Source of the DNA: Viola odorata
Taxonomy: Eukaryota > Streptophyta > Magnoliopsida > Malpighiales > Violaceae
Assembly (NCBI GenBank): GCA_963691705.1
Contig: OY829538.1
Location: 51,301,151 to 51,365,150, forward strand
Direction of reading: 5' to 3'
DNA length: 64,000 nt
In this document: positions 11,624 through 22,214 of the stretch, piece by piece
Layout of the letters: every line of letters begins with the position of its first letter
How positions within the stretch are numbered: the stretch's first letter is position 1
Notes under the pieces: generated by a model
Told to the model about the DNA's origin: nothing
What the model saw: only the letters and a program-made list of their open reading frames with translations
Database searches by the model: none
Translations under genes and position numbers: made by a program

Positions 11624-11939
11624 TGATAACAATACCCCTAACAACAAGGGCATTTTCATCTTATACCCTGCGGTGGGGGAAAAAGCTGTTACTACCGCCC
11701 CGACAACTTCGGCGCTATCGCCTTTGGGATGGTCAACATCAGCGAGGGGGTCCCACACATCACACTGTCACAACACAGGGCGTTATCCCATCCCAGGCCA
11801 AGCCAGGCATCTCGAGAGGAGCGTGGCCATTGCCTTGCCTAGGTAACGCCTACCCCCATATGTACACCTAACGCAGCGATAGTGTATTCCATCAGGGAGG
11901 CACTCTAACCCCCCCTCTGATGGGAGCGCTAACACATTG
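11624..11939 (+). repeat. T1 3' LTR, first part (U3)
   Basis: The LTR starts TGATAAC right after TTTTTGGTTGGGCTTA, the same junction seen at the 3' LTRs of T2, T3 and T4. It contains the U3 inverted repeat GGGATGGT / ATCCCATCCC near 11728-11795. It stops at 11939 where element X begins and continues at 18241. Confidence 0.8.
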
Positions 11940-13110
11940 TGATACGATCCTAGCCCCCGTCAAAAGAGAACAACTTGACACATTGACAAGAGGATCGGTC
12001 ACGGGTAGCCGAGCCTTGCAAATGAGCATAAATCATGCCCAAGGACGAGGACCAAGTGCCAAATTATCACCATACCTAGGCCTAGACGCACCGAACTCCC
12101 AAGATGGCCGAGCAAGCCATGATGTCGAGGCTCTTCTAGCCCTAGGAAGTCACAAGGACATGCGCACCACTCCAAGGCCTCCAGCAAAGCCGAACTTCCT
12201 CAACTCGCAACAAGGCTCGTCAACAAATGCTCCATCCAAGAGGACCAATCATCATGATCAGATGGACAAGAAAATGGAGTCCGATTTGAGAGAACAGAGG
12301 CTTGATGGAAACTTCAAGATGTTAGCTTCCGTTTGGGACAAGTTTCAGGCCAATCGGACGGGTGGATCAAAAGTTATACCCGTCGACATTTTAGCGCGCA
12401 CTGTGAATGAGCCTAGCGGCATACCGCCAGGAATGTCATGACTGGGGCGGCATACCGCCAGAAATTGATTTAATTTGGCCATTCCAAGAGAAGCTAGCAC
12501 CATACCACCAGGGACAATCCTCCTGGAGCGCCATACCGCCAGACATCAGACCAAAAATGGATTTTGGGCTTTTCAAGCCTTTCTTTTGCCACACCTATAA
12601 ATAGCTCTTGTATTTCTTCATTTTACCTTAGCTTAGACTTTGTGTGTATTTTGTTGAGTGAGAACACTCCTCCCTTATACACTTTGTAAGCTCACTTCTT
12701 CCTTGAGAGAGATCGCTTGAGTTGAGAGCACTCCTCCCGATCTCTCTCTGGGAAATCTATGTTTGTAATCATCTTGACGATTTTTGTGTGAATGAAATAT
12801 ATGTCCATTTTGCTTGATCATCCATAGAAACGAGTCTCAATCTTGGCCCTCGGTGTATATCTTGATCAAGCAATCGTCCGTGTGATTCTCGCTACTTCGC
12901 GTGTGCTCATCTCCGTCCCTTCCATCCATCCTCTAATTCCTGGTAATTCCTATCCTTCCATCTCTCTTTCATGTTTCTTTCTCCGCTGCATATCCGTGTC
13001 TTGTGTTTCCTCCATTTTCATCCATGGTTGTGCTAGATAACTCCCTTGGCTAGATCCTCCATAAGCTCCACATATCATTCGGCTTACTTACACTAGGCCG
13101 GATCATATCA
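11940..13110 (+). repeat. X 5' LTR
   Basis: It starts TGATACGATCC and ends GGATCATATCA. It contains four copies of CATACCGCCAG or CATACCACCAG (12420, 12451, 12501, 12532) upstream of a TATAAATA box at 12596-12603. The length is identical to the 3' copy. Confidence 0.9.
12596..12603 (+). promoter_or_regulatory. TATA box in X 5' LTR
   Basis: ACACCTATAAATAGCTC is a canonical plant LTR promoter core, placed just downstream of the four CATACCGCCAG repeats. The same box is at 17726-17733 in the right LTR. Confidence 0.75.
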
Positions 13111-13112
13111 GG

Positions 13113-13124
13113 TGGTAGCGGAGC
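13113..13124 (+). other. X primer binding site (tRNA-Met-like)
   Basis: TGGTAGCGGAGC starts two bases after the 5' LTR. It resembles the plant tRNA-Met primer site TGGTATCAGAGC with three differences. The assignment is tentative. Confidence 0.45.
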
Positions 13125-13126
13125 TT

Positions 13127-14336
13127 TTGGCGCCTTGGAGTTTACTTGGTGTTCGTCATTTGTCACTTTGTGAACAGTGTATCATCGTATTTTCCAGCTC
13201 CGTTTTCTAAGTTTCTTTAGTCAAAATGTATCCAAATTAATCTCTAGTTCAAGTACTAAAGTGAGGGATTTTTGTGCTGATTTTTGCTTGCTCAAAAGAT
13301 CAAAATCTAAAAAGTGTGTTCTTGGTGTTCTTCCTTGTTCTTGGTCTTCTTGCAAAAGATGAACAAAAAGGCAAAATTTTGATCCAAAATTATTTTACAA
13401 AAGTCTTAGCCAAGTGTTTGCCAATTAATTAATTATTTCCTCACTTGGCCGGCCATCAAGAGTCAAAAAGCCTATTCTATTGCATTTAAGACTTGCAAGA
13501 CTTTCACACCTAACACCAAGACTTGTGGAAAATAAGGGGACAAACATTCCCTTATTAAAATCAAAACATTCCTCACCATTTGTACTCTTCTTCTTAGTGT
13601 CCAGCACGTCTTCTTCTTTTTCTTAGAGTCCAGCAGTCCTTTTGTCTCTTCCAAGTCCTAAATAAAGTCCTAAACTCAAGTCCCAAACCACTAAAATCCT
13701 AAACTTGAGTTTTAAATTTTTTTGAGTCCTAAACTTAAGTTTTCTTAAGTCCTAAACTTCCAAGTCTTTTTCAACAAGTCTTTGAGTTTTCTCTTGAGTC
13801 TTTTACTCCTTTAATTCATATTTTTTCCAGCTTCCTTCCCTCCAACGGAAAATTCAAAGCTTTTCCCCAAAAAAAAATTAAAAATAAAAATAAAAATTTT
13901 GAATTTTCTTGGAATTCTGAAAAAAAATTTCAACTTTCCTTGATTCTTTGCAGTCCTTCTTGAGTCTTTGTTGAGTCCTTCCTTTTCTTGTCTAATCTCT
14001 TGAGCACTTGTGAAGGTAGTTGTTTACGAAACGCTTGGCTTGAATCACAAGTTGGTTTGCGGCAAGAGTTGTGTGGTGAGCAAGCTTTGTGGAGTTTTCT
14101 CGAGCGATTTGTGAGGCTATCTTTTGCGAGTGATAAACACGAGTGTTAAACACGTGAGAGAGAGAATTATTGTCTAACCCTTGTTTAAGTGTGCAGGTAC
14201 ACGAAGAACGTGAAGTTGAGTGTTTGTGAGCACGTATTTTTCGAGTGACCTAAACATGAGTGTTTAAACACGTGAGGGAGAGATTATTTACTAACAACTA
14301 CGTATATATATAATTTGTTCAATTTTTCCAGTAACA
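13127..14336 (+). other. X untranslated leader; no gene seen
   Basis: AT-rich and T/C-rich sequence containing repeated AAGTCCTAAACTTGAG-like phrases (about 13655-13800) and paired repeats of ACACGTGAG(A/G)GAGAGA near 14150 and 14265. No supported ORF. Confidence 0.5.
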
Positions 14337-15988
14337 ATGTCGCAAGATAATGATTGTGAGTCTTGTGACCAAGGAGAGTATTATGACGATGATACTTCTC
14401 AATGCAATGACGATAGTGGTTATGGATCATACGGTGATGCTAGTGACCACTCCAATGATGATGAGAATTTCAACCGTGTTATGAAATCAGCGAAGAGTAT
14501 AACATTGATCGTCTGGATGAGTACCAATATGAAAGTGAAGACAATGAAGATCCTCCAAGTCCTCCTATCCTTAGTCGTGACACAACTTCAAGTTGTAGTG
14601 AGGATGACGACTATGAAGATTGTCCAAGTCTTCAAGTCTCAAGCTATGGCCTTCGGTTCCATTGCACACCCAAAGCCTTGGCCATGGCGCCGAACCAAGA
14701 CACTCCTTCTCCTCAAGAGTACAAGTCCAAACTAAACAAAAGAGAATGCAAAGCTGAACACACTCCTCATTTTCCTCCTCGTAGGGTTCGACCTCAACCA
14801 AGGCCGAACGCCTCCTCCGCCTCCTCCTAGGGCTCAACCTCACTAAAGTCGAGCACCTCCTCATTTTCCTCCTCGTAGGGTTCGACCTCACCAAGCCGAA
14901 CGCCTCCTCCTAGGGCTCAACCTCACCAAAGTCGTGCACCTCCCTCATTTTCCTTCTCATAGGGTTCGACCTCACCAATGCCGAACGCCTCCTCCTCCTC
15001 CTCCAAGGGTTCGACCTCACCTAGGTCGACCGAGTGATCCAACCTCATCTTTTGCTTCTACATCTGAGTCTACATCGGAAGTGTTCCAACATGCTCAATT
15101 CACTCCACAACAACAACACAAACCACTCCACCCCAATCTTTGGAACCACATTCGATGATTGACCTTTTGGATGTGATTAGAAGGAATGTGGTTGAGCTTC
15201 AAGCTATTGCCGCAAGGAAGAGAGAAAAACGTAAGGTTGAGGAAGAGAGAAAAAGAAGTGAGTGAGAGATAAAAGAAAAGAGAGAGTGTGGAGAGAAGAA
15301 AATAAGAGATGAGGAAAATACACGGCATGAAAATAGCAAGCATGCCAACGAGAGTGAGTGCAACCACATCCGTGAGAATGAGTCGAGTGAGCTTGTTGAG
15401 CCGAATCAATTTCAAGTTTTTGACAACTTTTTATTTGAACTCGATTTTAACAATCCGTTGTTTGAACTTGAGAATGAGAGAAAAGAAAGTGAGCAAAACA
15501 GCCCGCATGAAAGAAGTGAGCATGCGAGAGAGATACACACACATGAGAGGAGTGAGCAAGTAGAGAAATTGAGAGAAGAAGGTGAGGAAAAGAAGCAAAT
15601 AGAAATTGTGGGAGCTATTGATCCAATGAGTGTGCCTTTGAGCAATGAGGGTCAATTAGCTCGTTCTAACCTTGACACTTCTTTTCCTACTGCTCGTGTG
15701 TCTTTCTTGCAGGAAATTTCAATGGGTGGCCACGACCATACGCGCCCAATTGTTCCAAGGAACAAAGGTGGTTTCGAACCATCGATCCTAGGAGGCGTTG
15801 GAAGTGCAATTGCTCAACATTGGTGCTCCCAACGGCAAGGCCTTGAGGTAAATCCTCCCAACTTTTCCGCTTTGCCCGAAAGGTGTGTACCAAAACCTTC
15901 TTTGAATGCTCAATTGTTTGAGGTTGTTCAATTCACTCACCCTTATTCACATGATGAAATTTTGTATGATAAACCTTTGGGCGTGTGA
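14337..15988 (+). pseudogene. X internal coding remnant (gag-like position, unrecognised)
   Basis: ATG at 14337 opens an acidic Ser/Asp/Tyr-rich frame (MSQDNDCESCDQGEYYDDD). It shifts frame near 14490 and continues with PP-rich segments encoded by the repeat at 14756-15030, then a Glu/Arg/Lys-rich charged segment (15180-15600), then an open 176-codon frame ending 15988 with NKGGFEPSILGGVG. The position right after the leader is where gag would lie, but I see no Gag domain or zinc knuckle. Such highly charged, repeat-filled frames are common in non-autonomous elements. No function is assigned. Confidence 0.4.
14756..15030 (+). repeat. Imperfect Pro/Arg-coding tandem repeat in X
   Basis: About five copies of a roughly 50-60 bp phrase combine CCTCATTTTCCTCCTCGTAG, GGTTCGACCTCACC and GCCGAACGCCTCCTCC. 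Unit length varies and the frame is not always kept. Confidence 0.7.
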
Positions 15989-16032
15989 TAAAGGACCATT
16001 CTTGCATTTCTTTGAGCATGACTCTTTAGTCC

Positions 16033-17343
16033 GTGTATTCGAAAGCCACTTGGGTACGAATTTATTTGCATGCCCCAAAAACCCACCTCGTACCCTTCGT
16101 CAAACATGATTCTTCTTGGTTTGAGCATGAAAATTACTTGCATGAAAATTTTCTAGTATGTGTTAAGACTCCTAATTTGCATTTCATCAAGTATGACCCT
16201 TTCTTGCTCAAACGTGCTACTTTTTGTGATTTTGCGGATAGTATGTGTGACTTATTTATATATTATTTACACTCGGTATCCGTGACTGATTTGCATGGTG
16301 TATGGAAACAATTATTTTGCTCGAACTTGTTGAAATTTATTGAGACTAAATGTTGCAAAGAGTTGTATTTCCTTTTGTGTCGATTGCTTGGTTTTCCAAT
16401 GTGTTTTGTGCGCGGGTGTGTGGCTCAATTTTCTTGGCTAATCCTTATGAGCTGCTTTGAGAAGATGAACCACCGCACACGTTGTTTAATAATTTGTGAT
16501 ACCGTGCACATCCTTAATGTTGTCTTGATGACCAATGTGCTTAAATATGAAAGGAATGTGCATGATTTTGAATTAGATGAATTTTATCTTGCCACTTGTA
16601 GCCTACATAAGTTAATTGTGGATAATACGCGCTTAAATACCATGGATATGTTACGTGTTAGGAGAACACAAATTCTTGGACCGAATTTGTCAAGAATTAA
16701 TTGGTTTAATTCCTACGAAAATTTGTGTTCCCTCTTGCGGAATTTGTTTGGTATTTTCAAGTGCATTGTGCCTATGAGTAGTGCTCAATTCTCTTGGCTT
16801 GTCATTGTGAGCCGAATAGAGAAAATGATTCATCTTGTCTGTTGTTCTACCATTTGTGATGTCATCCGTATTTTACATGACATTTTAAGAAGCGATGTGC
16901 ATCAACGTGCCACTAATGTTGTTGATTCTTCCTTGGACCAATCTGTGCATAAGCATGCGCAATGGCGCCCCTTAGGTATCTCACCTTTGTTTTCAAGTGT
17001 TTTTAAGTTTGTAGGTGAGGAGATTGAGATTAGGGATTCGAGGACGAATCCTTTTGAAGAGGGAGAGGCTGATGCGATCCTAGCCCCCGTCAAAAGAGAA
17101 CAACTTGACACATTGACAAGAGGATCGGTCACGGGCAGCCGAGCCTTGCAAATGAGTGTAAATCATGCCCAAGGACGAGGACCAAGTGCCAAATTATCAC
17201 CATACCTAGGCCTAGACGCACCGAACTCCCAAGATGGCCGAGCAAGCCATGATGTCGAGGCTCGTCTAGCCCTAGGAAGTCACAAGGACATGCGCACCAC
17301 TCCAAGGCCTCCAGCAAAGCCGAACTTCCTCAACTCGCAATAA
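16033..17343 (+). CDS. X long open frame of unknown function (436 codons, runs into 3' LTR)
   Basis: This is the only long uninterrupted frame in X, about 345 codons inside the internal region and 90 more in the LTR. The first codon of the open frame is GTG and the first ATG (MCDLF) is about 70 codons in, so the start is uncertain. The protein is Cys- and Leu-rich and contains an internal duplication. AQFSWLILMSCFEKM...CDTVHIL and AQFSWLVIVSRIEKM...CDVIRIL lie about 120 residues apart. The stretch just before the LTR encodes DSRTNPFEEGEA, which resembles the pol tail of some Ty3/gypsy elements and may be a leftover. Whether it is translated is unknown. Confidence 0.4.
   Translation: MYSKATWVRIYLHAPKTHLVPFVKHDSSWFEHENYLHENFLVCVKTPNLHFIKYDPFLLKRATFCDFADSMCDLFIYYLHSVSVTDLHGVWKQLFCSNLLKFIETKCCKELYFLLCRLLGFPMCFVRGCVAQFSWLILMSCFEKMNHRTRCLIICDTVHILNVVLMTNVLKYERNVHDFELDEFYLATCSLHKLIVDNTRLNTMDMLRVRRTQILGPNLSRINWFNSYENLCSLLRNLFGIFKCIVPMSSAQFSWLVIVSRIEKMIHLVCCSTICDVIRILHDILRSDVHQRATNVVDSSLDQSVHKHAQWRPLGISPLFSSVFKFVGEEIEIRDSRTNPFEEGEADAILAPVKREQLDTLTRGSVTGSRALQMSVNHAQGRGPSAKLSPYLGLDAPNSQDGRASHDVEARLALGSHKDMRTTPRPPAKPNFLNSQ
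17056..17069 (+). other. X polypurine tract
   Basis: GAAGAGGGAGAGGC lies directly before the TG of the right LTR, as expected for plus-strand priming. Confidence 0.75.
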
Positions 17344-18240
17344 GGTTCGTCAACAAATGCTCCATCCAAGAGGACCAATCATCATGATCAGATGGATAAG
17401 CAAATGGAGTCCGATTTGAGAGAACAGAGGCTTGATGGAAACTTCAAGATGTTAGCTTCCGTTTGGGACAAGTTTCAGGCCAATCGGACGGGTGGATCGA
17501 ACGTTATGCCCGTCGACATTTTAGCGCGCAGTGTGAATGAGCCTAGCGGCATACCGCCAGGAATGTCATGACTGGGGCGGCATACCGCCAGAAATTGATT
17601 TAATTTGGCCATTCCAAGTGAAGCTAGCGCCATACCACCAGGGACAATCCTCCTGGAGCGCCATACCGCCAGACATCAGACCAAAAATGGATTTTGGGCT
17701 TTTCAAGCCTTTCTTTTGCCACACCTATAAATAGCTCTTGTATTTCTTCATTTTACCTTAGCTTAGACTTTGTGTGTATTTTGTTGAGTGAGAACACTCC
17801 TCCCTTATACACTTTGTAAGCTCACTTCTTCCTTGAGAGAGATCGCTTGAGTTGAGAGCACTCCTCCCGATCTCTCTCTGGGAAATCTATGTTTGTAATC
17901 ATCTTGACGATTTTTGTGTGAATGAAATATATGTCCATTTTGCTTGATCATCCATAGAAACAAGTCTCAATCTTAGCCCTCGGTGTATATCTTGATCAAT
18001 CAATCGTCCGTGTGATTCTCGCTACTTCGCGTGTGCTCATCTCCGTCCCTTCCATCCATCCTCTAATTCCTGGTAATTCCTATCCTTCCATCTCTCTTTC
18101 ATGTTTATTTCTCCGTTGCATATCCGTGTCTTGTGTTTCCTCCATTTTCATCCATGGTTGTGCTAGATAACTCCCTTGGCTAGATCCTCCATAAGCTTCA
18201 CATATCATTCGGCTTACTTACACTAGGCCGCATCATATCA
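17070..18240 (+). repeat. X 3' LTR
   Basis: TGATGCGATCC to CATCATATCA, 1171 bp, collinear with the left LTR at an offset of 5130 bases. Motif copies lie at 17550, 17581, 17631 and 17662 and the TATA box at 17726. Confidence 0.9.
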
Positions 18241-18503
18241 GGCACGCTAGCACCTTGTGACCGAGATCACTCAGAAATGCCCCATTTTTGCCTATAAATA
18301 CCTCTGCCACAAAGGAGGAAGGTAAGCCTAAGATTGCTAGCCAAAGCTCTGCTATTTTACACAATCACTACTGACTTAGGCATCGGAGTATTTACGCCGG
18401 AGACCCCCTCCGGCGCTGTGCAGGTACATCGGACGCCGTGGACAGTCGACCTCAAGATTCATAATCCTTTGCTACCCTTCAGCGAATAGTCCGAATCTTA
18501 TCA
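18241..18503 (+). repeat. T1 3' LTR, second part (core promoter, R, U5)
   Basis: TATAAATA (18293-18300), GTAAGCC (18322) and the hairpin CGCCGGAG/CTCCGGCG (18395-18415) align with the LTRs of T2-T5. The end is TTATCA at 18503. Downstream sequence is an Athila-type gag in the opposite orientation. Confidence 0.8.
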
Positions 18504-19533
18504 GAGGTCTAGGCCTGTAATTCTGCATGTTGAAAGGTGGCTGAGACTGATTCCCATGGTGATACTGCTGTGGCTGTGACTGACTAGGGCCAGATGATTG
18601 GGGGTTGTGGGACCAACTGAAGTTAGGGTGTTTCAAGCCCTGGTTGCAGTTCTGTCCATAAGGGACGTTGTAGCCACTAACAACATTAACCGAAATTTCA
18701 TCAGGGATATAAGGGCAAGCATCTGTGGCATGATCCACAAAATTACAAATCTGACAGGCCTTGATCTGAACTGGTTGCCCTGAAGCCATGTTCTGTAGCA
18801 TGCCCATGATGGTAGTCAACTGATTTTCCATGGCAGCAACGCGGACATCCTTAGTGTGATTTGTCACCTTTTCGGATGCAACAATAGTCTTTGCCATGAG
18901 CTCAATGATAGCTTTAGCAGCAACTGGGATACGGGTGCAGAGGGAGCCACCGGTTGCGGCATCTAACAAAGCCTTATCATGTGGCTTCAAGCCTTTGTAG
19001 AAATACTGAATAAGGGCATGATCCGTCAGGTTGTGGGAGGGACACAAGGCTTGCATTTTCTTGTAACGCTCATGATATTGCCCTAGACTCTACTCATCCT
19101 TCTGAACAATGGAGACTAGCTGCTTGCGGGTCACGCTTGCCGTAGACGCTGGGTAATACTTATCAGTGAAGGCTTTAGACATTTCAGCCCAAGATGTAAT
19201 AGATCTTGGAGGAAGGTCGTAGAACCAATCTTTGGCAGCGTCCTTGAGGGACCACATTAATGCTCGCAGCTTGGCCTAGTCAATATCGACATTGGTGGGT
19301 TTCATGGCCTCGCAAACAGAGTGAAGATGTTGCAGATGGCGATGAGGGTTCTCTTTAGACAAACCATGAAAGGAAGGAAGGTTATGCATGACAGCGGACT
19401 TGAGTGTCCAATCATGCTGGACAACGGGCCAGACGATACAGCTGCTAGGAGCTTCTAGGGCAGCATTGAGATCATTTATTGTCTGATCATTCGACGGCGG
19501 GGGCGACGGTGGTGGTGGTGGTTGATCTTCCAT
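18504..19533 (-). pseudogene. gag: Athila-like gag, broken and truncated by T1
   Basis: ATG at 19533 starts MEDQPPPPPSPPPSNDQ. The capsid-like region reads NLPSFHGLSKENPHRHLQH, KDAAKDWFYDLP and SITSWAEMSKAFTDKYYP across the frame, followed by a C-terminal CCHC zinc knuckle (CQICNFVDHATDAC, C-x2-C-x4-H-x4-C) near 18757-18716. Two TAG stops break it (19278-19276 and 19092-19090). The C-terminal Gln/Pro/Asn-rich tail stops at RPRPL, where T1's LTR begins. The last residues of the open frame (about nine) are encoded by T1's LTR. Gag would be the particle protein. Confidence 0.8.
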
Positions 19534-19801
19534 ATTGAGTATCTCGGGGTTGACAAACTTAGCGTTGCGAGTGCTGGATGAAAGAAAGGAAATTCTTCAA
19601 GAAAGATACCGTCGAGATTATCCAGATCGGAGAGATTTCTATCGACGACAGGATTAGAGATTCCTCTACGATTAATAGTTGGTCTCCTAGCTTACCTTCG
19701 AAGTCCTCTTTATGTTCTAGTAAGCTCGTGATCAAGTGGTAGTAGGTCTGGAGCAGATCTCTTGGTCATACAAATAAAAACAAGAAATCAGTACTAATCA
19801 G

Positions 19802-19819
19802 TCCCTAGCAACAACGCCA
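19802..19819 (-). other. Athila-like primer binding site
   Basis: The minus strand reads TGGCGTTGTTGCTAGGGA, close to the tRNA-Asp site TGGCGCCGTTGCCGGGGA usual for Athila. It is five bases from the LTR end. Confidence 0.6.
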
Positions 19820-19824
19820 AAATT

Positions 19825-21089
19825 TGACTCGCCATTGAAACGGGCCAAAAATAATATTAAATCCTGATGCCTAGATGCACAAATTAATTTACGTATAATG
19901 GTAATAGGGTCGAACCATAGAGACTGAAGGACGAATCTTGCCCTAGATGTATGACAGAATGAAATGCGCTAAACAGTAACATAAAAGAGGGGTTTGGTTG
20001 GTCAAATGAGTTGACCAAAAGATGTCGAGGCCTAGACAGCTAACAATGACGGAATTAATAAAAACAACAGAAATAATAATAATGAGAAAAAAATACGGAA
20101 GTAAGTGAGATTAAATCAAATATGGAGAAATCTTAGCAAGGGTTTTTTTTGGGTTGCGTCGAGGACTAGTCAGTCATCGACGCAAAGATATTCAATTCTC
20201 AAGTCATAGACGTGCTATAGGGGCCAGGTACGTTTAGGCCCCTTACTCTCCTCGTAAGAGAAGCTACCCCCATTTTCATATATAAGGTAGCCTTGACGCT
20301 TCGCCGTCCTCCCAAGCACGGGGTGGGGAGGTAATACTCAAAGCACCCATGAAGATAAGGAAAGACACGTCTAGGGCTAGATGCCTCTCAGTTTGTCAGG
20401 CTCACGACACCGCCCTAATCGCTCACTTGCCCTAGGCAAAACAGACCAAGCTAATGACAATCTGTCTAGTGTCTACTCTATTCTAAGGCTTCGCGTTAGT
20501 TATAACCAAAGAAATGACAAAGATCAACGAGGGTAAACTAGCAGGTGATCAAGCTCCTAATAAAAACATCTAGATCTAGCAATAAAAATGGCAAGCAAAC
20601 AAATACAACAATGAGAAAATGTGAAGAATGATTTGGCCTCATGACTACCTATATACAACCCTCAATTAACCCTTGCTAAGCTGATAAGTTTAGCCACTCA
20701 TAATAATAAACAATAGGATAGATTTAATGTAAAGCATAAAAGGAAAGAATATGAAATAAAGGGAAGTGCAATATCAGTAAATATCGGCCATAGCTAGAGC
20801 TCCGGTTTGAAGAGTGATGCCGGCGAAGGCTACAAGAAGATGGGAGTGACAAATCCTGAGAAAACTAAGGAGGAAGGTGAGCGGCTACTCCCAAAATGAT
20901 TCTATGATGTAATAATGGATGATGTCCTAAAAACCCTAAAACTAATATTTAAATACCCTCCAAGGCTCACTAGAAGACAAAGGACAGCTAAGAGAGGGCA
21001 CAAGGGGTGTGTGTGCCCTAAAGGAATATTCCTAAGAATGTCAAAATGGAATCTGGAAGGAATCCCGCGTCCTTCTAGAAATATCTGCA
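19825..21089 (-). repeat. Probable 5' LTR of the Athila-like element
   Basis: On the + strand it starts TGACTCGCC next to the primer site and plausibly ends ATATCTGCA at 21089, where the reading frame of the GRF protein begins, giving about 1265 bp. It contains the GGTCGAACCATAGAGAC phrase typical of Athila LTRs. The outer boundary is inferred, not confirmed by a second copy. Confidence 0.55.
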
Positions 21090-21449
21090 CGTGCGGTAGT
21101 GAGTCTCGGGCAATACGCGGCTCCAGATGGCTTCAATGTAAGTCCCATCGCTTTCTTCCTTCATAGCATCGATAATATCATCCTTAAGCACAACCCATTC
21201 CTTAATTTCATCCCGACGCAATTCCAGCACAGATCCGCCTTGGGGATTGCACCATGCCCAGAACCCACACTCTTCATTCCCATATTTATAATACAACCTA
21301 CCTGGGTTATGAGTCGATTCTGAAATCTTCACAGCAGCTCTTACCCCACACTTGCACACTCTGTTCTTGTATAGTACGTATGATGCTGCACCATTACCAG
21401 CGACAGCTCCTGCAGACGACGTGATTGACCTATTGCTTGATGAAGCCAT
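21090..21449 (-). pseudogene. GRF-type zinc-finger protein gene, truncated by the Athila-like LTR
   Basis: ATG at 21449 opens MASSSNRSITSSAG. Residues about 31-70 read CKCGVRAAVKISESTHNPGR...YYKYGNEECGFWAWC, the GRF zinc-finger pattern CxCG...NPGRxYYxC...CxFxxW, except that the third metal ligand Cys is Tyr here. GRF domains are short nucleic-acid-binding modules found in plant proteins, often of transposon origin. The frame stays open past the inferred LTR boundary and stops nine codon positions later, so the original C terminus is lost. The upstream 150 bases lack introns or a clear TATA box. It could be a host gene or part of an older transposon. Confidence 0.6.
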
Positions 21450-22214
21450 GGCGGTTGAGATATGACCTCCTTCACAGACGAAGCCTTAAATTGGAGTGAT
21501 TTACCCTCAATTATGAAGAAGCAATTTCTAGGGTTCTTAATTTGCAGAAGAACCTCTCTTATCCCACAACTGATTTGATCTAGGGTTCTTATATTGTACA
21601 AATAAATTAAAACATTTCTTTCCCACAAATTAAATTAATTATATAAGTGTATAGGTGGCTTGTCCACAAAAAGTGCAAGTATTTTATTTTTTCCAGCAAA
21701 ATGATTTCCATTTTTCAGCCAAAATGTTTCTTTTCTTTCCAGGTTGAAGCAATCGGCTGGGACAGGTGAAAAGTAACGAGACTTTGGGTTGACTGACGTA
21801 GCCCTAACATTTGTAGTTGACCCAAAGTTCAGGGGAGGCGGAATAAAAAATTTGAAAGGCAAGGGAGGTTTCTATTTTTCGCGATAGTATAGGGGCCCTT
21901 TCTGAAATTACCCCAATAAAGAATAGTTTATTTATTACTACCAACAACACCGGCAATAATAATAATGAGGAAAAAGCAGAAAAGAAACTCAATGTCATTA
22001 AACTATCCCCTCTTTTTATTCAACAAAGACGAAAGAACGAAAGCTTGAGATCCATATATTGTAACGACTCTTGTGCTGCAAAGACGTATTGGCGATGATG
22101 GAAGATGAAATTACTTATGACAAAAAGTACACCGAACCCCAAGAAACTCACCGGTGGAAAAGTAACACTAAACTTGCCGAGTAAGAGACAAACAATGAGG
22201 TACGTGGCCAGTAA
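21450..22214. other. Region upstream of the GRF gene; no supported gene
   Basis: Mostly AT-rich sequence. The minus strand from about 22214 to 21900 follows the small frame at 22215-22376 and contains a possible splice donor (CCACCGGTGAGTTT near 22153), so it could include 3' exons or untranslated sequence of that frame. Nothing is firmly supported. Confidence 0.4.

Larger units (their letters stand above)
11940..18240 (+). mobile_element. X: non-autonomous LTR retrotransposon (LARD-like)
   Basis: Two 1171-bp LTRs (11940-13110 and 17070-18240) flank about 3.96 kb of internal sequence. The internal part has no protease, RT, RNase H or integrase motif in any frame. The LTR ends form a short inverted repeat (TGATRCGATC / GATCATATCA). 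A purine-rich tract precedes the right LTR and a tRNA-Met-like site follows the left one, so the element reads on the + strand. By eye the LTRs differ at roughly two dozen positions. No 5-bp target duplication is visible (CATTG left, GGCAC right). It is probably mobilised in trans by an unidentified autonomous partner. Confidence 0.85.
1..18503 (+). mobile_element. T1: Tat-lineage Ty3/gypsy retrotransposon, 5' part outside window
   Basis: The order is gag end, protease, RT, archaeal-type RNase H, integrase, a tandem-repeat array, four antisense genes (B, A, b, a), then a 3' LTR. The LTR starts TGATAAC at 11624 and, after removing inserted element X (11940-18240), ends TTATCA at 18503. Dual RNase H plus an integrase without chromodomain places it in the Tat lineage. 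The 5' LTR lies left of the window. The 3' end abuts an Athila-type gag fragment in mid-gene, so T1 inserted into that gag. Gag-pol carries several stops, frameshifts and a large deletion, so T1 is a dead copy. Confidence 0.9.
18504..21089 (-). mobile_element. Athila-like Ty3/gypsy element, 5' LTR and gag only
   Basis: On the minus strand there is a probable 5' LTR (21089-19825), a tRNA-Asp-like primer site and a gag frame, cut at 18504 by the insertion of T1. The remainder would lie left of T1, outside the window. The lineage rests on the gag pattern and on the primer site resembling TGGCGCCGTTGC. Confidence 0.65.

Noticed and set aside
11999..12187. Antisense ORF in X LTR, repeated at 17129-17317
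   Set aside because: It occurs only because the LTR is duplicated; no start context, domain or conservation beyond the LTR identity.
21341..21628. 95-codon minus-strand ORF upstream of the GRF gene
   Set aside because: It overlaps the GRF start in another frame and has no recognisable domain; probably leader sequence.
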